This document shows positions 1 to 12,190 of a DNA stretch of 48,736 bases, piece by piece. Position numbers and translations under genes: made by a program. The first letter of the stretch is position 1; every line of letters starts with the position of its first letter. The DNA lies in assembly GCA_000310025.1 (NCBI GenBank), contig FN648692.1, forward strand, positions 28,269 to 77,004, read 5' to 3'. Origin of the DNA: Ectocarpus siliculosus (lineage: Eukaryota; Sar; Phaeophyceae; Ectocarpales; Ectocarpaceae). A model generated the notes under the pieces. That model was given only the letters and a program-made list of their open reading frames with translations, searched no databases and was not told the origin of the DNA.

Positions 1-289
1 CGGACGTCAAACGGTTGAGATGGGGTTACGAATTAATCGTGGTGGAGAGGGGGGGGGGGGGGGACAGCAGGGGGTCATCCCCGAGAAACGCCCTTTTCGA
101 TTCCTGTCAGATTTTGTGTTCAACACTCCGTCCACAGCTTCTCGTTGTCTCGTGCTCTCCGCAGCAGCACCTTGAACTCGCTTTCGTCGAGTCAACTAAA
201 GGAGTGTCGGGCGCTCTGCGAGAACAGCGTAGTTCTTGGCTTGCGCGCACTTGGCTTGTTTGGGTGTGCCGAACGTACCAACGAGAAAG
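1..289. other. 5' flank of the glutamyl-tRNA reductase gene
   Basis: This stretch lies upstream of the first coding exon and presumably holds promoter and 5' UTR. The only distinct item is a G homopolymer at about 50-63. No TATA box or other element could be named. An in-frame ATG at 236 would add 18 residues to the next protein, but the ATG at 290 places a hydrophobic signal peptide close to the N-terminus and is preferred. Confidence 0.4.
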
Positions 290-3200
290 ATGTCTGCGCC
301 GTCAGCATCCGCAGGATGCCCGTTTGTGCGGGTGCTCTACCTGCACTTCGTGCTGCTGCTCGCGTTCTTCACGTCGGTCGAAGCAACAGCCATGACCAAG
401 GGCGGTTGCCCTGTCTCTCGCCTGCAGGCGGCCTTCCAGGCCCCCTTTAACTCTCTGTCGTTGGCCCTGCACGGGCAGCAAGCGACCATGAGCAGTCTAA
501 CCGCACGCGATAGGTCGAGCAGTCCACCTATCGCCGCTGGCAACACCGGAGCCCCTCGGTGGGTCTCCGAGGGGGTGAGGTCCCGCGTCGTCCGCTCTCG
601 CACGGTGGACGTGAAGCCGTTAGGGATGTCGGCGGTGGAGACAAAGCCGGGCAACAAGCGGGCGGCGGAGGGAGAGCCGGAGGAAGCCAAGGAGACCAAG
701 GCCCAGAAGAAGGCAAGGAGGATTGCTGCGTCCTCCACCCCGCTCAGCGTCCACGTTATCGGCCTGTCGCACCACAACGCCGGCGTCGACGTCCGCGAGA
801 GGCTTGCTGTGCCCGAGGCGGAGTGGAACCTAGCATCCGCTAAGGTGTGTGTGTGTGTGGGTGTTAGTGCTTTAGGCGTTACAGCGGTATTGCGACGGGT
901 GTCGGAAATCCCGGTGTTGTTCTCGGGGCGTCGTCGAGCTATCCTGCCGCGCTCTTGTTCTCCACGCTCTCTTCGAAAATTGTGTTGTTTTGTGACTGGA
1001 GACGCGTAACAGAGCTCTCGGGTTGTTGTTGCATGAACTGCTGTAGGCATGATGCTTACTGACATTGTGGGTGGTCCAGCATTGTAAAGGGTGCGTTGTT
1101 GCACTTACACCGGCAACAGCAGCGTTTCAATTCTTTGGTGATGTACATTGCACGTAAATAGTACGTACGGTGGCTGCTTGATTGTGCCCCTCAGGAGCAT
1201 GCATGTTTGTTCAACCACAGCGTCACGAGAAGTCAGCGTTGCCAAGCCGCTCTCCCTGACTGTGAATACGAGCGGTTCATGTCTTGGAGCACGTTGTCGG
1301 TTGATAGGCGTGGATGTCACCAGCCCATTGCACTGCTATATGACGATACCCGGTTTCCGATGGAATCTTCATGTCTGTTTGGTGTAGTCTCTTGTGTGAC
1401 GTGTCCCCCCGTCATTCTCTCCAGAAGAAAGTGGTCTCCGGATGTATGCGCGTTGTCATGTTTATGAACGAGTGTAGAGTTCATGTGTGGCGCAGACTTG
1501 ACGGAGGCACCCACAACGGCACCGTGGCAGGGTTCCGAAGCAAAACAACGCGCTGCTCAACATATGGACGTGTACGTGTAGGCAGGATCAAATGCAGCTG
1601 CAGCAACACCGCGAGACACGAATCCATTATTTGATCATTGAAGTTTGGCGAACAACCCCCTCCTTCCTCCTGCTGCCTCTTCGCCATCTGTCTGCGTTCT
1701 TCTCCTCTTGGGGAAACCCACAACAACCTACGGCGGAAAATGGCGACCAACCCCAAAAGCTGTGCGGCTACGAGAACATCCGGGAGGCCGCGGTGCTGTC
1801 GACGTGCAACCGGTTCGAGGTGTACGTCGCCGCCACCGACGCCCACGCGGCCATCCGAGACGTGATGACACACCTGCAGGAGTACTCGGGCCTTTCCCAG
1901 TCGGAGCTACGGCAAAACCTGTTCATGCTCTCCAGGGAGGACGCGGTGTGGCATCTGCTGAGGGTTAGCGCTGGCTTGGACTCGCTGGTGGTGGGAGAGG
2001 GGCAGATCTTGTCGCAGGTGGGTTCTTTGACAGCAGCAGCGGCGGTGGAAAGTTCGCTCGATATGTTTACTCCCTTACCTTTGCGACTCATGATGATAAA
2101 CGTCCATTCTCGTGTTCAAGGAGGCTTCGGAACACATGGCCAAAAATTTGCGGTCCTGTGTTGGCTGCTTCCATGTTATGGCATCTCACCGAAGAATCAA
2201 GCTGGTGTCATATGTCCTTGATAAATAGACTTGCAAGCAACGATAGATTCGTCGGAATATAACGGTACCTCTTGGTTATGTTTGCACGCTACAAGTACAC
2301 AATGATCCCTCGTTGTGAGTGACTATGTTTGTAAGTTGTCTAGTTATTAACAAGCCAGATACCCAGAACACGTACACTTGAAACTCCGAGCTGGCTGTGT
2401 TGGTCGCCCACCAACGGCACAACCACAACAAAAGAAGCGCCCCGTACGTGCGTTTCCAGCGTGCATACAGCAGTAAGGCAGCGACACGATAGTAGGATGC
2501 TGTCCAGGGTGAGCTTGTCTCGAAATACGGTGAAGAGAGGCGCGCTCTTTCTCGACCATGTGGGCGCTCAACCCAAGCGCTGAGGTGGGGATGTGGCGAA
2601 AGAGGAGAGCGAGAGCAATTCACAACGCAGTGTGCATGACAGCACGGCAAATAATCTCGAATAATCTCCGACGCCGGTCGCCCCGGTAGTCTATTTAGTC
2701 TACTGGCCAGGGTCAGGGGTTCGATTCCCGAGGTAAGCGAGCTTTTCTCGCGATATGAGTTTTTCTCTCGCTTCCGTTCCTGTCCTGGGTGGAAATCGCT
2801 ATAACAAGTTCGTGTGTACACATATATCGGGAAGGGAGTGCTGCCCTCTTCTCGCATAAAAACATCCCGTTCGACTGTGGGTATATCTCGAATGGGTAGT
2901 CTTTCTGTGTGTGTATTTATTGTTCCTTAATTAATATAGAATCGACGACAGACACGAAGTCGAGCTATTAAAATGAAATATCCACTTGAGAAACGTATAT
3001 TCAACAAAAACTGCGCCACGTATGCAGCAAAAATGTCTGTGTGTCTCCCGTCACCTACGAACCCAATGCATTGGCCCCTGCAAATATCTCCAAACCGTCA
3101 ACTCCAAAGAATGATACTCAAAAAGAGTACCAAAACAAGCATCTGCGCTACGTCAGAATAGCGTCGAAACGGTAACGGACATTGCTCGAGATACACAGCT

Positions 3201-6158
3201 TCAAGGAGTTTGTCGCAAAATCCTCAAAGAAAGAGCATTCGGAATGCACGAACGCCCCAACTTTTCATCGAGTACATGCCAAATCCTTCCTCCAATGCAA
3301 TGTCCAAGAATCACCAATACCAAAGAAGTAGTATCTTGTACTTGAGCCACCCTGCTGTAACGTGCCCAGAGATGAGCAAATCTGTACCCTCCCTTTCGCT
3401 GGTAGCCCAAAACACCAATATCAAAATGCTACATGCCCCCAGCTGACACATTCCACGAAACATGTCCGCTCTTTCGATGTCGTCTTCTCATGGTACAGGA
3501 GGTCTCAAAGCATCTTAAGTACAAAACAGTCCCCCAGCTGAACCTCTCGCTCTCTAGGGGGAGGAGGGGGGGTCCAACAGTACACACACACATATAATTC
3601 CCGGATCGGATATCGTATCGTACCCAAGTACTGTACCACTGCTGTACCACGAACAGTAAGGTTACGTGTAGATGTATTCTCAACCTTTTGCGTACCCCAA
3701 GATCCAATTTTGTTTGCTCGGTACATCATTATCATTTACCATTTATATGGTATTTCTTTTCTTGTCGTTTTTGTTGGTGAAATCAGGTCCGGCAGTGCTA
3801 CCTTCACGGCACGGAGAAAGATGGGTCAGCAGGGAAGGTCGTGGCGAGGATGCTAAACACGGCCGTTTCGGCTGGGAAGCGAGCTCGGGCGGAGACGAGC
3901 ATCAGCAAGGGTGAGCGTGTCTGCCGGAAAGATTTTGGCCGTGTCGAGGCGGACTTCTGTTGGAAGATGCGCACAGAGAAGAGTCTTGGGGCGGCGGGAC
4001 ACGGCGTACGTGTTGCTTGGACGGAATTTCTGGTAGCAATGTTAAGGTTGGCTGTCTCCAACAACGTGAGCTGCGAATCTATCAAAAATGCCAATTTCCG
4101 TAAAAGCGACGACCTCCTGATCGTACCGTCTGCGGGAGGACAAGAAGAAAACGCTTGACGACAAGGTGGTGGGAGCGGTAGTGCAACCAGCCACGCATGC
4201 GATTGCGACGATGCTATGGCAACGACATGTTGGCAGGGTCCTTCGTTTCTGTTATTATCGACCCGAGATGAGCTGTTTTTGTGTTGAAGGAGACATCGTT
4301 TGGCAGCTTCTTCGTACACATGCCTCGCTTTCGGAGGACGTGGAGATGTCCAATGACCACCGCTGGCCTTGTCGGTTCGGAACTGTCGGGACTGTCACGT
4401 ATGCCCAATGGATACTGGAGCATTTCCAATTGTAATAATGAAACCTTCCTTAACTCCGGCTGAAGCGTCAAAATTACACAGACACGGAGATGTTTAGACC
4501 GGAGATCCGACGAACACACACACGTTCGTAAATGCAGCGGCAATGTATCTCCCGCTTTTGTTGTACTGATCGGCGAAGACCCTGGAGACATGTTGACATC
4601 TTGACAAGGACGACAGAGACTTGAGCCTATTCCTATCAGATCCTTCGTCGTCGATGTAAGTGAAGATGGAAGGGCACCAAGTCTCTGTCGTCCTTGTCAA
4701 GATTTGTTGCGGTCGTCGTGAACGCGACAAAGCTTTTTGCCCATCGTATTGGTCGGCAGCAGTAAACCATATATATGGTCATCATCTCTGACCCCTCTTA
4801 ATCTCGTTCGCTGGCACCTTCAGGCGCGGTGTCCATCTCCTCCGCCGCTGCCGAGTTCAGCAAGATGCGTGCCGAGAAGGACCTGGGCAAGAAGCTCGTT
4901 GGCTCCTCGGTGGCCATCATCGGCGCCGGCAAGATGACCCGGCTGCTGCTCGTCCACCTAGGCTCCCTCGGCATCAAGAAGGTCATCCTCGTCAACCGGT
5001 CCATGCCCAAGTGCACGGAGCTCATGGAGGAGTTCCCCGACATCGAGATGGATGTCCGGCTAGGGGCGGAGGACCCCACGGAGCTGGAGCGGGCTATCGG
5101 CGAGGCGGATATCATCTTCACATCGACGAGCGCCACCGGGTGCATCGTCGGGAAAGAGCAGTTGGAGAGGCTGGAAGCGGGCAAGGAACGCCCGGTGATG
5201 TTTGTTGACATCTCGGTGCCGAGAAACGTGGAGGCTGACTGCTCCGATGTGCCCGGGGTGTTCGCGTACGACGTCGACGACCTGAAGATGGTGGTGGCGA
5301 GAAATACCGCGCTGCGACGCCGGGAGATGCTGGAGGCGGAGGACATCCTGTCGGAGGAGCACAACAAGTTTAGCGGGTGGCAGCAGAGCCTGTCGGCGAC
5401 CCCTGCCATCTCCAAGATGCAGGAGAAGTTCGAGGGCATGCGCGCGCAGGAGATGCGAAAGGTAAGGCGGAGGAAGACGAATCGTGACTAATGACTACGG
5501 TGAAATGCGTGTTGTCTCATGGTACGTGTTAGGTGTCAACGCGGGGTAAGAAGAACAGACGAGAGCGTTTCGTAAATTGCCGTCGTGTTCTCGAGCCCTT
5601 TGTTGGGCGCCTTGTTTTGGACGCCATCTACCCCCCGAGAGTTACACCTTGCGCGGTTCGACTTGTCACACCACCCGTCTACGTACGTGGTCACCGAGCC
5701 CGGGCTATTGTTTTGCACCAAAGCATGGTTGGCCAAAAGATCGGCATGACCCACCTCCCTTGGGCTGTCACTAGTGGCCCCTCAGCACGCACGTCACCCC
5801 TTGCCAACAGAACGCCTCATTCTCTGCACGAGACCCTCCCCGTCACTGTCTGGAAATCGCCGCCCATGTTTGGCGATCGATTGTGTCATCGTTGCGATCA
5901 ACCCGATTAACTCACCCGTCCCATTTCCTCGGTATTCCAACCCCTCTGCTGATGGTGTGACATGACATGGCGCAGGCCGGCAACAAGCTCCCAAATCTGT
6001 CCGACAAGGAGCTGCAGGTGGTGGAGAAACTGTCTCAGGGCATCGTCAACAAGATGTTGCACGGGCCCATGTCGGCGCTCCGCCAGCCGGGCGGGCCTGA
6101 CGAGAAGAAGCAGACCCTCAAGATTCTCAAGGACATGTTCAAGCTCGAGAAGCTTTGA
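290..6158 (+). CDS. hemA: Glutamyl-tRNA reductase, plastid-targeted, five exons
   Basis: The enzyme reduces glutamyl-tRNA(Glu) with NADPH to glutamate-1-semialdehyde, the first committed step of chlorophyll and haem synthesis in plastids. Exons read from splice sites are 290-844, 1760-2017, 3787-3910, 4824-5461 and 5976-6158; their phases agree and give 585 residues. Family motifs appear in order: GLSHHNAGVDVRERL (158-172), LSTCNR with the catalytic Cys at 201, GEGQILSQ (264-271) ending exon 2, SISSAAAEF (316-324), the nucleotide-binding GAGKM (346-350), and a helical C-terminal dimerisation tail. The N-terminus has a hydrophobic signal (about residues 12-30) followed by AAFQAP (47-52), resembling the ASAFAP-type cleavage motif of stramenopile plastid proteins, so import across the plastid ER is inferred. 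The second acceptor (AG at 1758-1759) is the first AG after its pyrimidine tract. Introns carry repeats but coding is intact. Confidence 0.95.
2671..2862 (+). repeat. tRNA-derived SINE, copy 1, in hemA intron 2
   Basis: The head holds a pol III A-box-like TAGTCTATTTAG (2687-2698) and a consensus B box GGTTCGATTCC (2718-2728). A body from GTAAGCGAGC (2733) to the A-rich end near 2862 recurs on the minus strand at 34680-34811. The clover-leaf arms do not pair properly, so it is not a tRNA gene. Confidence 0.5.
4598..4703. repeat. Perfect 26-bp inverted repeat, 54-nt loop, in hemA intron 3
   Basis: Arms 4598-4623 and 4678-4703 are exact reverse complements, starting ATCTTGACAAGGACGACAGA. The transcript would fold into a long stem. 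It may be a small foldback MITE or a hairpin RNA precursor; the sequence alone does not decide. Confidence 0.75.
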
Positions 6159-7360
6159 GCTTGTTGGTCCAGTATCTTTTGGTTATGCGGGAGAGTGTGG
6201 GATGCAGCTCGTGGACGTTTTAGACAGGTGTAGAGATTCCACGTGACATCACAAAGCACGAGTGCTCGTTCGGGATAGTACTTTCGGGGGGATGTTGTAC
6301 CGCAGGTGCCTTGGTCATTGCTCTAGAAAGAAAAGAGGAAGATTAGACTCGGGGACACCGCGATCCCCGCTGTGCGTGATATCTTTGAAGTTTTGAGCGA
6401 ATTTATGATTGTGGTCCGTTTTTGTTCTTGTCTTGTTCAAAGTATTGTCACAGCTGTGCTTGTATGTATACCAGAGGGCGCGACCAGTCTAGAAACAGCA
6501 CGAGAAAAGAAGTTGCGAGTTTTTGGCGCATTGTTGTAGTCCGTGGTTCGCCGAAGCGAATGGAGGTCCAAAGCGTCGAAGGCGTTTGCCCTCTTGCCGC
6601 TAACGATCAATTCCGGTTTGTGTGCTCGTTGTCGCTCAGTGTTGATACCGTTACTGGTGGTACACCAGGACGTTGGCCAGGTAGAAATAATGCTCCGTAT
6701 AAGCACAGCTGCTGCCGTAGTGCATGGAGCGGGGAAAAGAGAGAGACGGAGCACGATAAAAAAACACCTGCATGGCGAAACCACGTTCGTTTAGGTGCCT
6801 AGTTACAGATGAACATGGGTCACAAGTGCCTTGCACATGAGTGCCGTACCAGGTGCATCGCCATCATGATTTGTGACGACCGCGGTCGCTTGTGTGATTT
6901 GCACTGCACGCCTAGGACCAAAATCAAAACACCGTGTCTGGGCTATACACGTATGCTGTCTGAAACACGCCGTTGCTCTTGGGGCATCCGTAGACAGACG
7001 TGGTACACAGACCGTACTGGTGTCCATCTATGGTGGCTTCAGTGTCGTCGCTGGGTGACTGACTTGTCGTACCTTGGGAAACCAATACCCGAAGCAGAGG
7101 AGCGGAGCGCATTTTTCGCGGTTTTTTGTTGTTTCTTCGCGTTGGAACCTCCCATCCTCTTCGAACTTGATTTGAGCCAACCGCCGCGTGTCAGATTGGA
7201 GATTGTGACAAGAACGGTTGGTTTTTGTTTGTCGCGCAGTTGGTGCCCAAGCCTGGAGACAACCGCCCACCCCATGACGAAGCTAAGCTAGTATGTTACC
7301 CGAAAATTCTCTCGCGGCGCCAACCACTTCCAGTAAGCGTGGGGTGAAGTTGATGTCGAT
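6159..7360. other. Intergenic region after hemA
   Basis: This contains the 3' UTR of hemA and then sequence in which no gene could be recognised. Open frames here are short, overlap on both strands and lack motifs. Confidence 0.5.
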
Positions 7361-7594
7361 TACCGTAGAGGCGGAGAGATGACACCTACCTCCCGTAGAC
7401 CGACTTCCAAAGCTCGATTGCTCCACAACAAAGTGGGTGCAGAAAATAGCCCGGTACGTCCTTCGAAAAGAGCCCTCAACGACATTTTTCCAAAACCACC
7501 ATTTTTGGTGGTGGCGAAGCTTCGATTTGGAGTAATCGAGCTTTGCAAATCGGTCTACTGTAAGGGGGTGCCATCTCTCCGCCTCTTAAGGTAC
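7361..7594. mobile_element. Foldback MITE, about 65-bp terminal inverted repeats
   Basis: Left arm 7361-7424 and right arm 7529-7594 are imperfect inverted copies, both carrying AGAGGCGGAGAGATG near the end and AAAGCTCGATT further in. An inner hairpin CCACCATTTTTGGTGG lies near 7492-7513. Both ends abut a TA, which fits a TA target duplication of Tc1/mariner type (inference). No coding capacity. Its left part (7409-7450) resembles 21298-21340, so the two belong to one family. Confidence 0.75.
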
Positions 7595-8511
7595 CAGCAA
7601 ACACAACATAGCTAGCTAGCTCTTGGTGCAAAGAGAGGCCTGGCCAGCACGCGTAGCTGAGGCCCGAGAACTTGCCCAGGGGTCTACAGTATTGAGTTGT
7701 TTTGTTTCAATGAGCTCCCTTCCTGTACGACGGCATGGCAACAAGCGACGACACGTGCGTGATGCAACGCGTGACATGCGTGCACAATCTCAACACCCCA
7801 TCAACGGCACATCCAGCGAACGACGTCTCGAAGACAGACAAAAAATATCCAGAGACCCAGAAGGATACGGTACCGTACTACAGCAGCACGACGACCAACT
7901 CAAGCCCGGTGAGCGTCAAAGCAACGCATTGCAGCCAAGGCGCACGTGCTTCAAGAAACATAGAAAAATGTGTCAAAACAGTTCATCGAACGATACAATG
8001 GATGTCGAGGCGACCTTTAAAAATGGTCCGATGGTCAGATCTCGACGTCCATCTTCTAACGTTGGCGCCGACGAAAGACATGTTTAATGGCTTTCGAAGA
8101 TAACCCGGGTTCAAATCTCGCCACCCCAAAACGTACCGTGAACCGTAAAACAGATGCTCAACTGGTGGAACCTCAGATGGCGTGGTGAACTTAGGGCACA
8201 CGCACAAAATATCGTGAAGCAGTGAATAATCGACAAGTCGGGTGTGACGAGTACAAAAGTTCAACAAAAGTCTTGCTTTGACAGCTCATAATTTCTACGC
8301 AGGTGTGACAGCTTTTCTTTCGACACGAGAACTGGAAGTCGCAATCACCGCTACGGCGGTACATATGCAATGCATGCATGCACAATCTTGTTCCCTCGCA
8401 TGCACAACCTTCCGAACACAACCTGTCTGTGCAAGGCATCATCCATCTACAACAGCCCGAGCACCGGCACCTCCACAAAACGTGTTCCCCATATCAAGAT
8501 CAGCGCAGTCC
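7595..8511. other. Intergenic region with a lone B-box-like motif
   Basis: No gene was recognised. GGGTTCAAATCTCGCC at about 8107-8122 resembles a tRNA T-arm or pol III B box, but no acceptor or anticodon stem can be built around it. It may be a decayed SINE. The 3' UTR of the minus-strand PDZ gene should lie at the right end. Confidence 0.35.
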
Positions 8512-11500
8512 TCAGACAAAGGTGAGGGTGATGCTGTCACCGCCGCCGCTCTCAAGCGCCGGCAGCACCGCCGCCGCCCACCCTTCCCCATCCCCGAACG
8601 CGCGCGGAGCGAGCGATCGGTAGGCGGGCGGAGACACGTCGAAGCCGTTAACGTGGGTCAGCAGCGAGGTCTCCCCCACGGGCACCCCCGCTGCCGCGCA
8701 AGGCGACGCATCCGCCGCGGTGATCGTCACCCACGAGCCTATCGCCCCCCCCCCCCCCCTCGTCTCGACGTGCAACAGGCCCAGCTTTTCCAAGGTAGCT
8801 TGTCTCTGGAGGGTGACCGTTCGCTCCCCCGGGAAGGAAAACCACAGCCGCGCCGCCTGCTGGAAGGACGACGGCCGGCCCTCGAACGTCCCCGCGTACG
8901 CCGACTTGACGTTCCGCGGCAGGGCCACGGTCTGCATGCTCAGCACGTCCACGCGGATGCCGACCGACCGGAAGCCCGTTCACGAACCGGTGCGCCCGTG
9001 CCATGGTCGCCTGGACGCCCTCCCACTCCTCTCCGCCCGTAACCGAGCCCGATAATGCCTCCGCCTCCGCCTCCGCCGCCGCCGTTCTCTCCGTCTCCGC
9101 TCATCGTGACCCCGGCGCGTCGCTTGAGCAAAGGTTGCCAAGTGCCGACGTGCACCTGAGGCACCTTTGACTGCTCTAACGCTAGCTCGGCCGCCACGCT
9201 CGCTCGGTAGATTGGAGGCGCGCGCCGGAAGAGGATTTTCACCTGGTGTGAGTGACGTCACGGGTGCAGGAAGGGGAAAGGGGCGTTGCCGGTGGAAACG
9301 CGAGGCCCGAGGGTTAATCAACACCCGGGATGGAAAATTATGATTATTATTGAAAGTCGACTGCATCAAGTGCTTGGCGTACGTGTCGGTACAACGTGAT
9401 GCCACGTGCGCAACGTTGCAAAACGTTGCAAGTGCACGCGAACAGAGACTGTTTCGGATGCAGATAGATCGTTTTCAAGGTTGCGGCAAACTGATGCCAC
9501 TCTCCACCAAGAACTATATATACCCAAGGGTGAATGTTTATGTTCCTCCTTCGGGTACCCTGCACTCCATACTGATTTGAGGGGACTCTGGGGGTAACGT
9601 GAGTGTGTCGTACCGACCCCATCGGGCACCACGTTCTCTCTCTCTCTTTCGTTATTTCTGTGTGGTATACCGTAGGTGACACAAGGTACCACACCCGTGT
9701 GATAGCATTTTTGAAGATCCAAAAGTTATCACACGGGTGTGGTACTCTGTAGGGGGTGTGATATCTTGTGTGACCCGTGTGATAAACGCTCTCAGAGGAT
9801 TCCACCCCGCGGCGGGTGTGATAACAGGGGTGTGTGATACAAAGGGGGTGTTACAATGTCACCCATGGGATGAACTGCGCCTACACACGACCCCACCCAC
9901 AGGGGGTGGGGTAACAAGGGGGTGAGATAAAGACGGGGTGTGAAAATGTCACCCGTGGGAAGAAGTCCGCCCACACGACCCAACCTACAGCGTGTGCGAT
10001 AACGAGGGGCGTGATAACCATGGGGTTTGATAACGTTATACCTATCATGAAGTTCTCCCACAAGATTTCTGGGTTGCGGGTGGGGTGTCGTGTGGGCGTC
10101 AGCAGCACGGGCGGTACCACAGCAGGTGTTGTTGGGGGAGCGTCAGCGGTAGGTTCTGCTGCGCGGGCCTCGACAGCACGGGCGGTGGCAGGCACACCGG
10201 GTGCTGCGGGAGTCTCAGGCGCCACAGAAAGAAATGACGTAATTGGGCGTGGCGCTGCCGCTGGAGTCTGAGCCGCGATACTTTGAGCAGTGTTGTGTGT
10301 TTCGTTCATCTCCGCGGTGTTGTCGGTCGCCATCGCTGGAGTGCAGGGTTGCGGCGTATGCTATGTGCGTGATCACGGCCTACCACACCGGTGTGATAGG
10401 GGGCTCCGTGATATATATCTGCGGCTCAACTTTGGGGGTGTGGTATCTTCTGTGACCGTGTGATAAATCGATGCTTTTTTCCAGGACGCAAAAAATTGTC
10501 ACACGGGTGTGGTTTTCTGTACAATTTCATTAGGGGTGTGTTATCTTGTGTCACCTACGGTATTCAAGGTCCTGAGGTCAACGTTGTGCCCTGTGCTTCT
10601 ACAGTGTCCGACTCCAAACAAGATACAGATACATCTCACTCACCGCCGAGTGCTCCACCGCCGCCGTCTCCAAAGCCTTCCTCACCCGTCCCATCCCTTT
10701 CCCCTCCACGTTCTGCCCGGCCACTCTCAAGATCAAGGCTCCAGGAACTAGCAAACCCTCTTCCGGGCCATCGTTCCGCCCCCCACTCCCTTCCTCGCCG
10801 CCGCCGCCGCCGCCGGCGGCCACACCCGCCGTCCCCGCCGACACGACCCCCGCCTCCTCCGCCACGATCAAGTGCTCCGCGTAGTCGTCCCTAACCGCCG
10901 CGACGATAACCCCAAGGCCTCCGACGACCTCGGCCATCGTAAACGGCAAGTCCTCGACGGTCTCGCTCCCCGTCGAAAACGTCAGGGGGAAGGCATCGGG
11001 CACCGCTGCCGCTGCCGCCGCCGCCGCCGCCGACGGACCCGCGCCTCCGGCAGAAACGTTGGAGCCGTCCCTCACGGCGCTGCCCGCCGTTTCCTTTGCC
11101 TGAAACAGGTTCCCTATCCCCGTCGCCATGGCCTTCATCTTGTTGCGGAAGACCTCCCCACCGGCCGACCCGGTCTCGTGCTGCGGCTTCATCTTCTCGC
11201 GGAACCGCACCACCAGCCCGCCACCGCCGCCGCCTGCCGGGTCCGGAGGCACCTCGACGGAAAGCTTGTCGCCGTTATCCTTGGCCGGGTCTTCTTCTCG
11301 CCCTGTGTCGAGGTCCTTGCCGGCAGCCTCCAGGAGCTCCAGCACATCTGCCAGCTTCTTCTCGGCTACCGACTCGCCGGACACGGCGATGACAGCGGCA
11401 CCGGATGGCGGCACGGGGGCAGGGGCGCCGCCGCTGTCCGCAGAGGGTGGTGCCGTACCGGTGTCCCACGATACTACGGCGCCCCTCCCGTCCGCCCCTT

Positions 11501-12149
11501 CCACGAGCGAAAACGTGGGCTTGGTAGTAAAGGTAACCTCGTATTCTTGGAAGTACTCCATCGCCTGCTGCTGGGGGTGCTCGCTGGCGGGTGGGCCAGC
11601 AGAAGCGGTACCACCCTGCGGCGCTACCTGTGCCAGTTCGCTCGTCGCGTCCGGGGCGGAGAACTTTTCCGCTACTCCCGAAGTCGGCGATCCACTTGCC
11701 GCCGCGGACTTGCTGCCGTGCTCTTGGATAATGTGTCCGAAAGCGGCAAACCTCTCTCCAACCCCCGCCCCGAGCTTGTTGAATCGGTCCTTGAAGGAAG
11801 GTTCCTGTGCGACAAGTCACGCGGGCAAGGTGTTTGAATGGTAATGATGCAATTGGCAGCACGTGGCGTGTCATGGGCATTGGGCAGAATGAAGGGGGCA
11901 GAGAAAAGTGCTCATCAAGGAACTCGTCTTTGCGCACAGATGCACAAGAGTGTTGAGAGATCGTGTAGAGCCTCGGGGCCACTATCTCCATCAATACATT
12001 CACCTCTTGGAGTACAGCAGTAACGGTGTGATCACCATCGACAAACACCGATGCTCGAAGAATGAACACGGGAGGCCGCAGTGGAAATGTTATTATTCCA
12101 TGGCACTTCATGCTCTCCCTCTCTCTCTCTGTCTCTCTGTCTCTCTGTC

Positions 12150-12190
<41 letters not shown>

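Noticed and set aside
2671-2745. tRNA gene in hemA intron 2
   Set aside because: A and B boxes are too close and the T stem has mismatches; better explained as a SINE head.
8090-8135. tRNA gene around GGGTTCAAATC
   Set aside because: Only a T-arm-like motif is present; no acceptor, D or anticodon stem can be formed.
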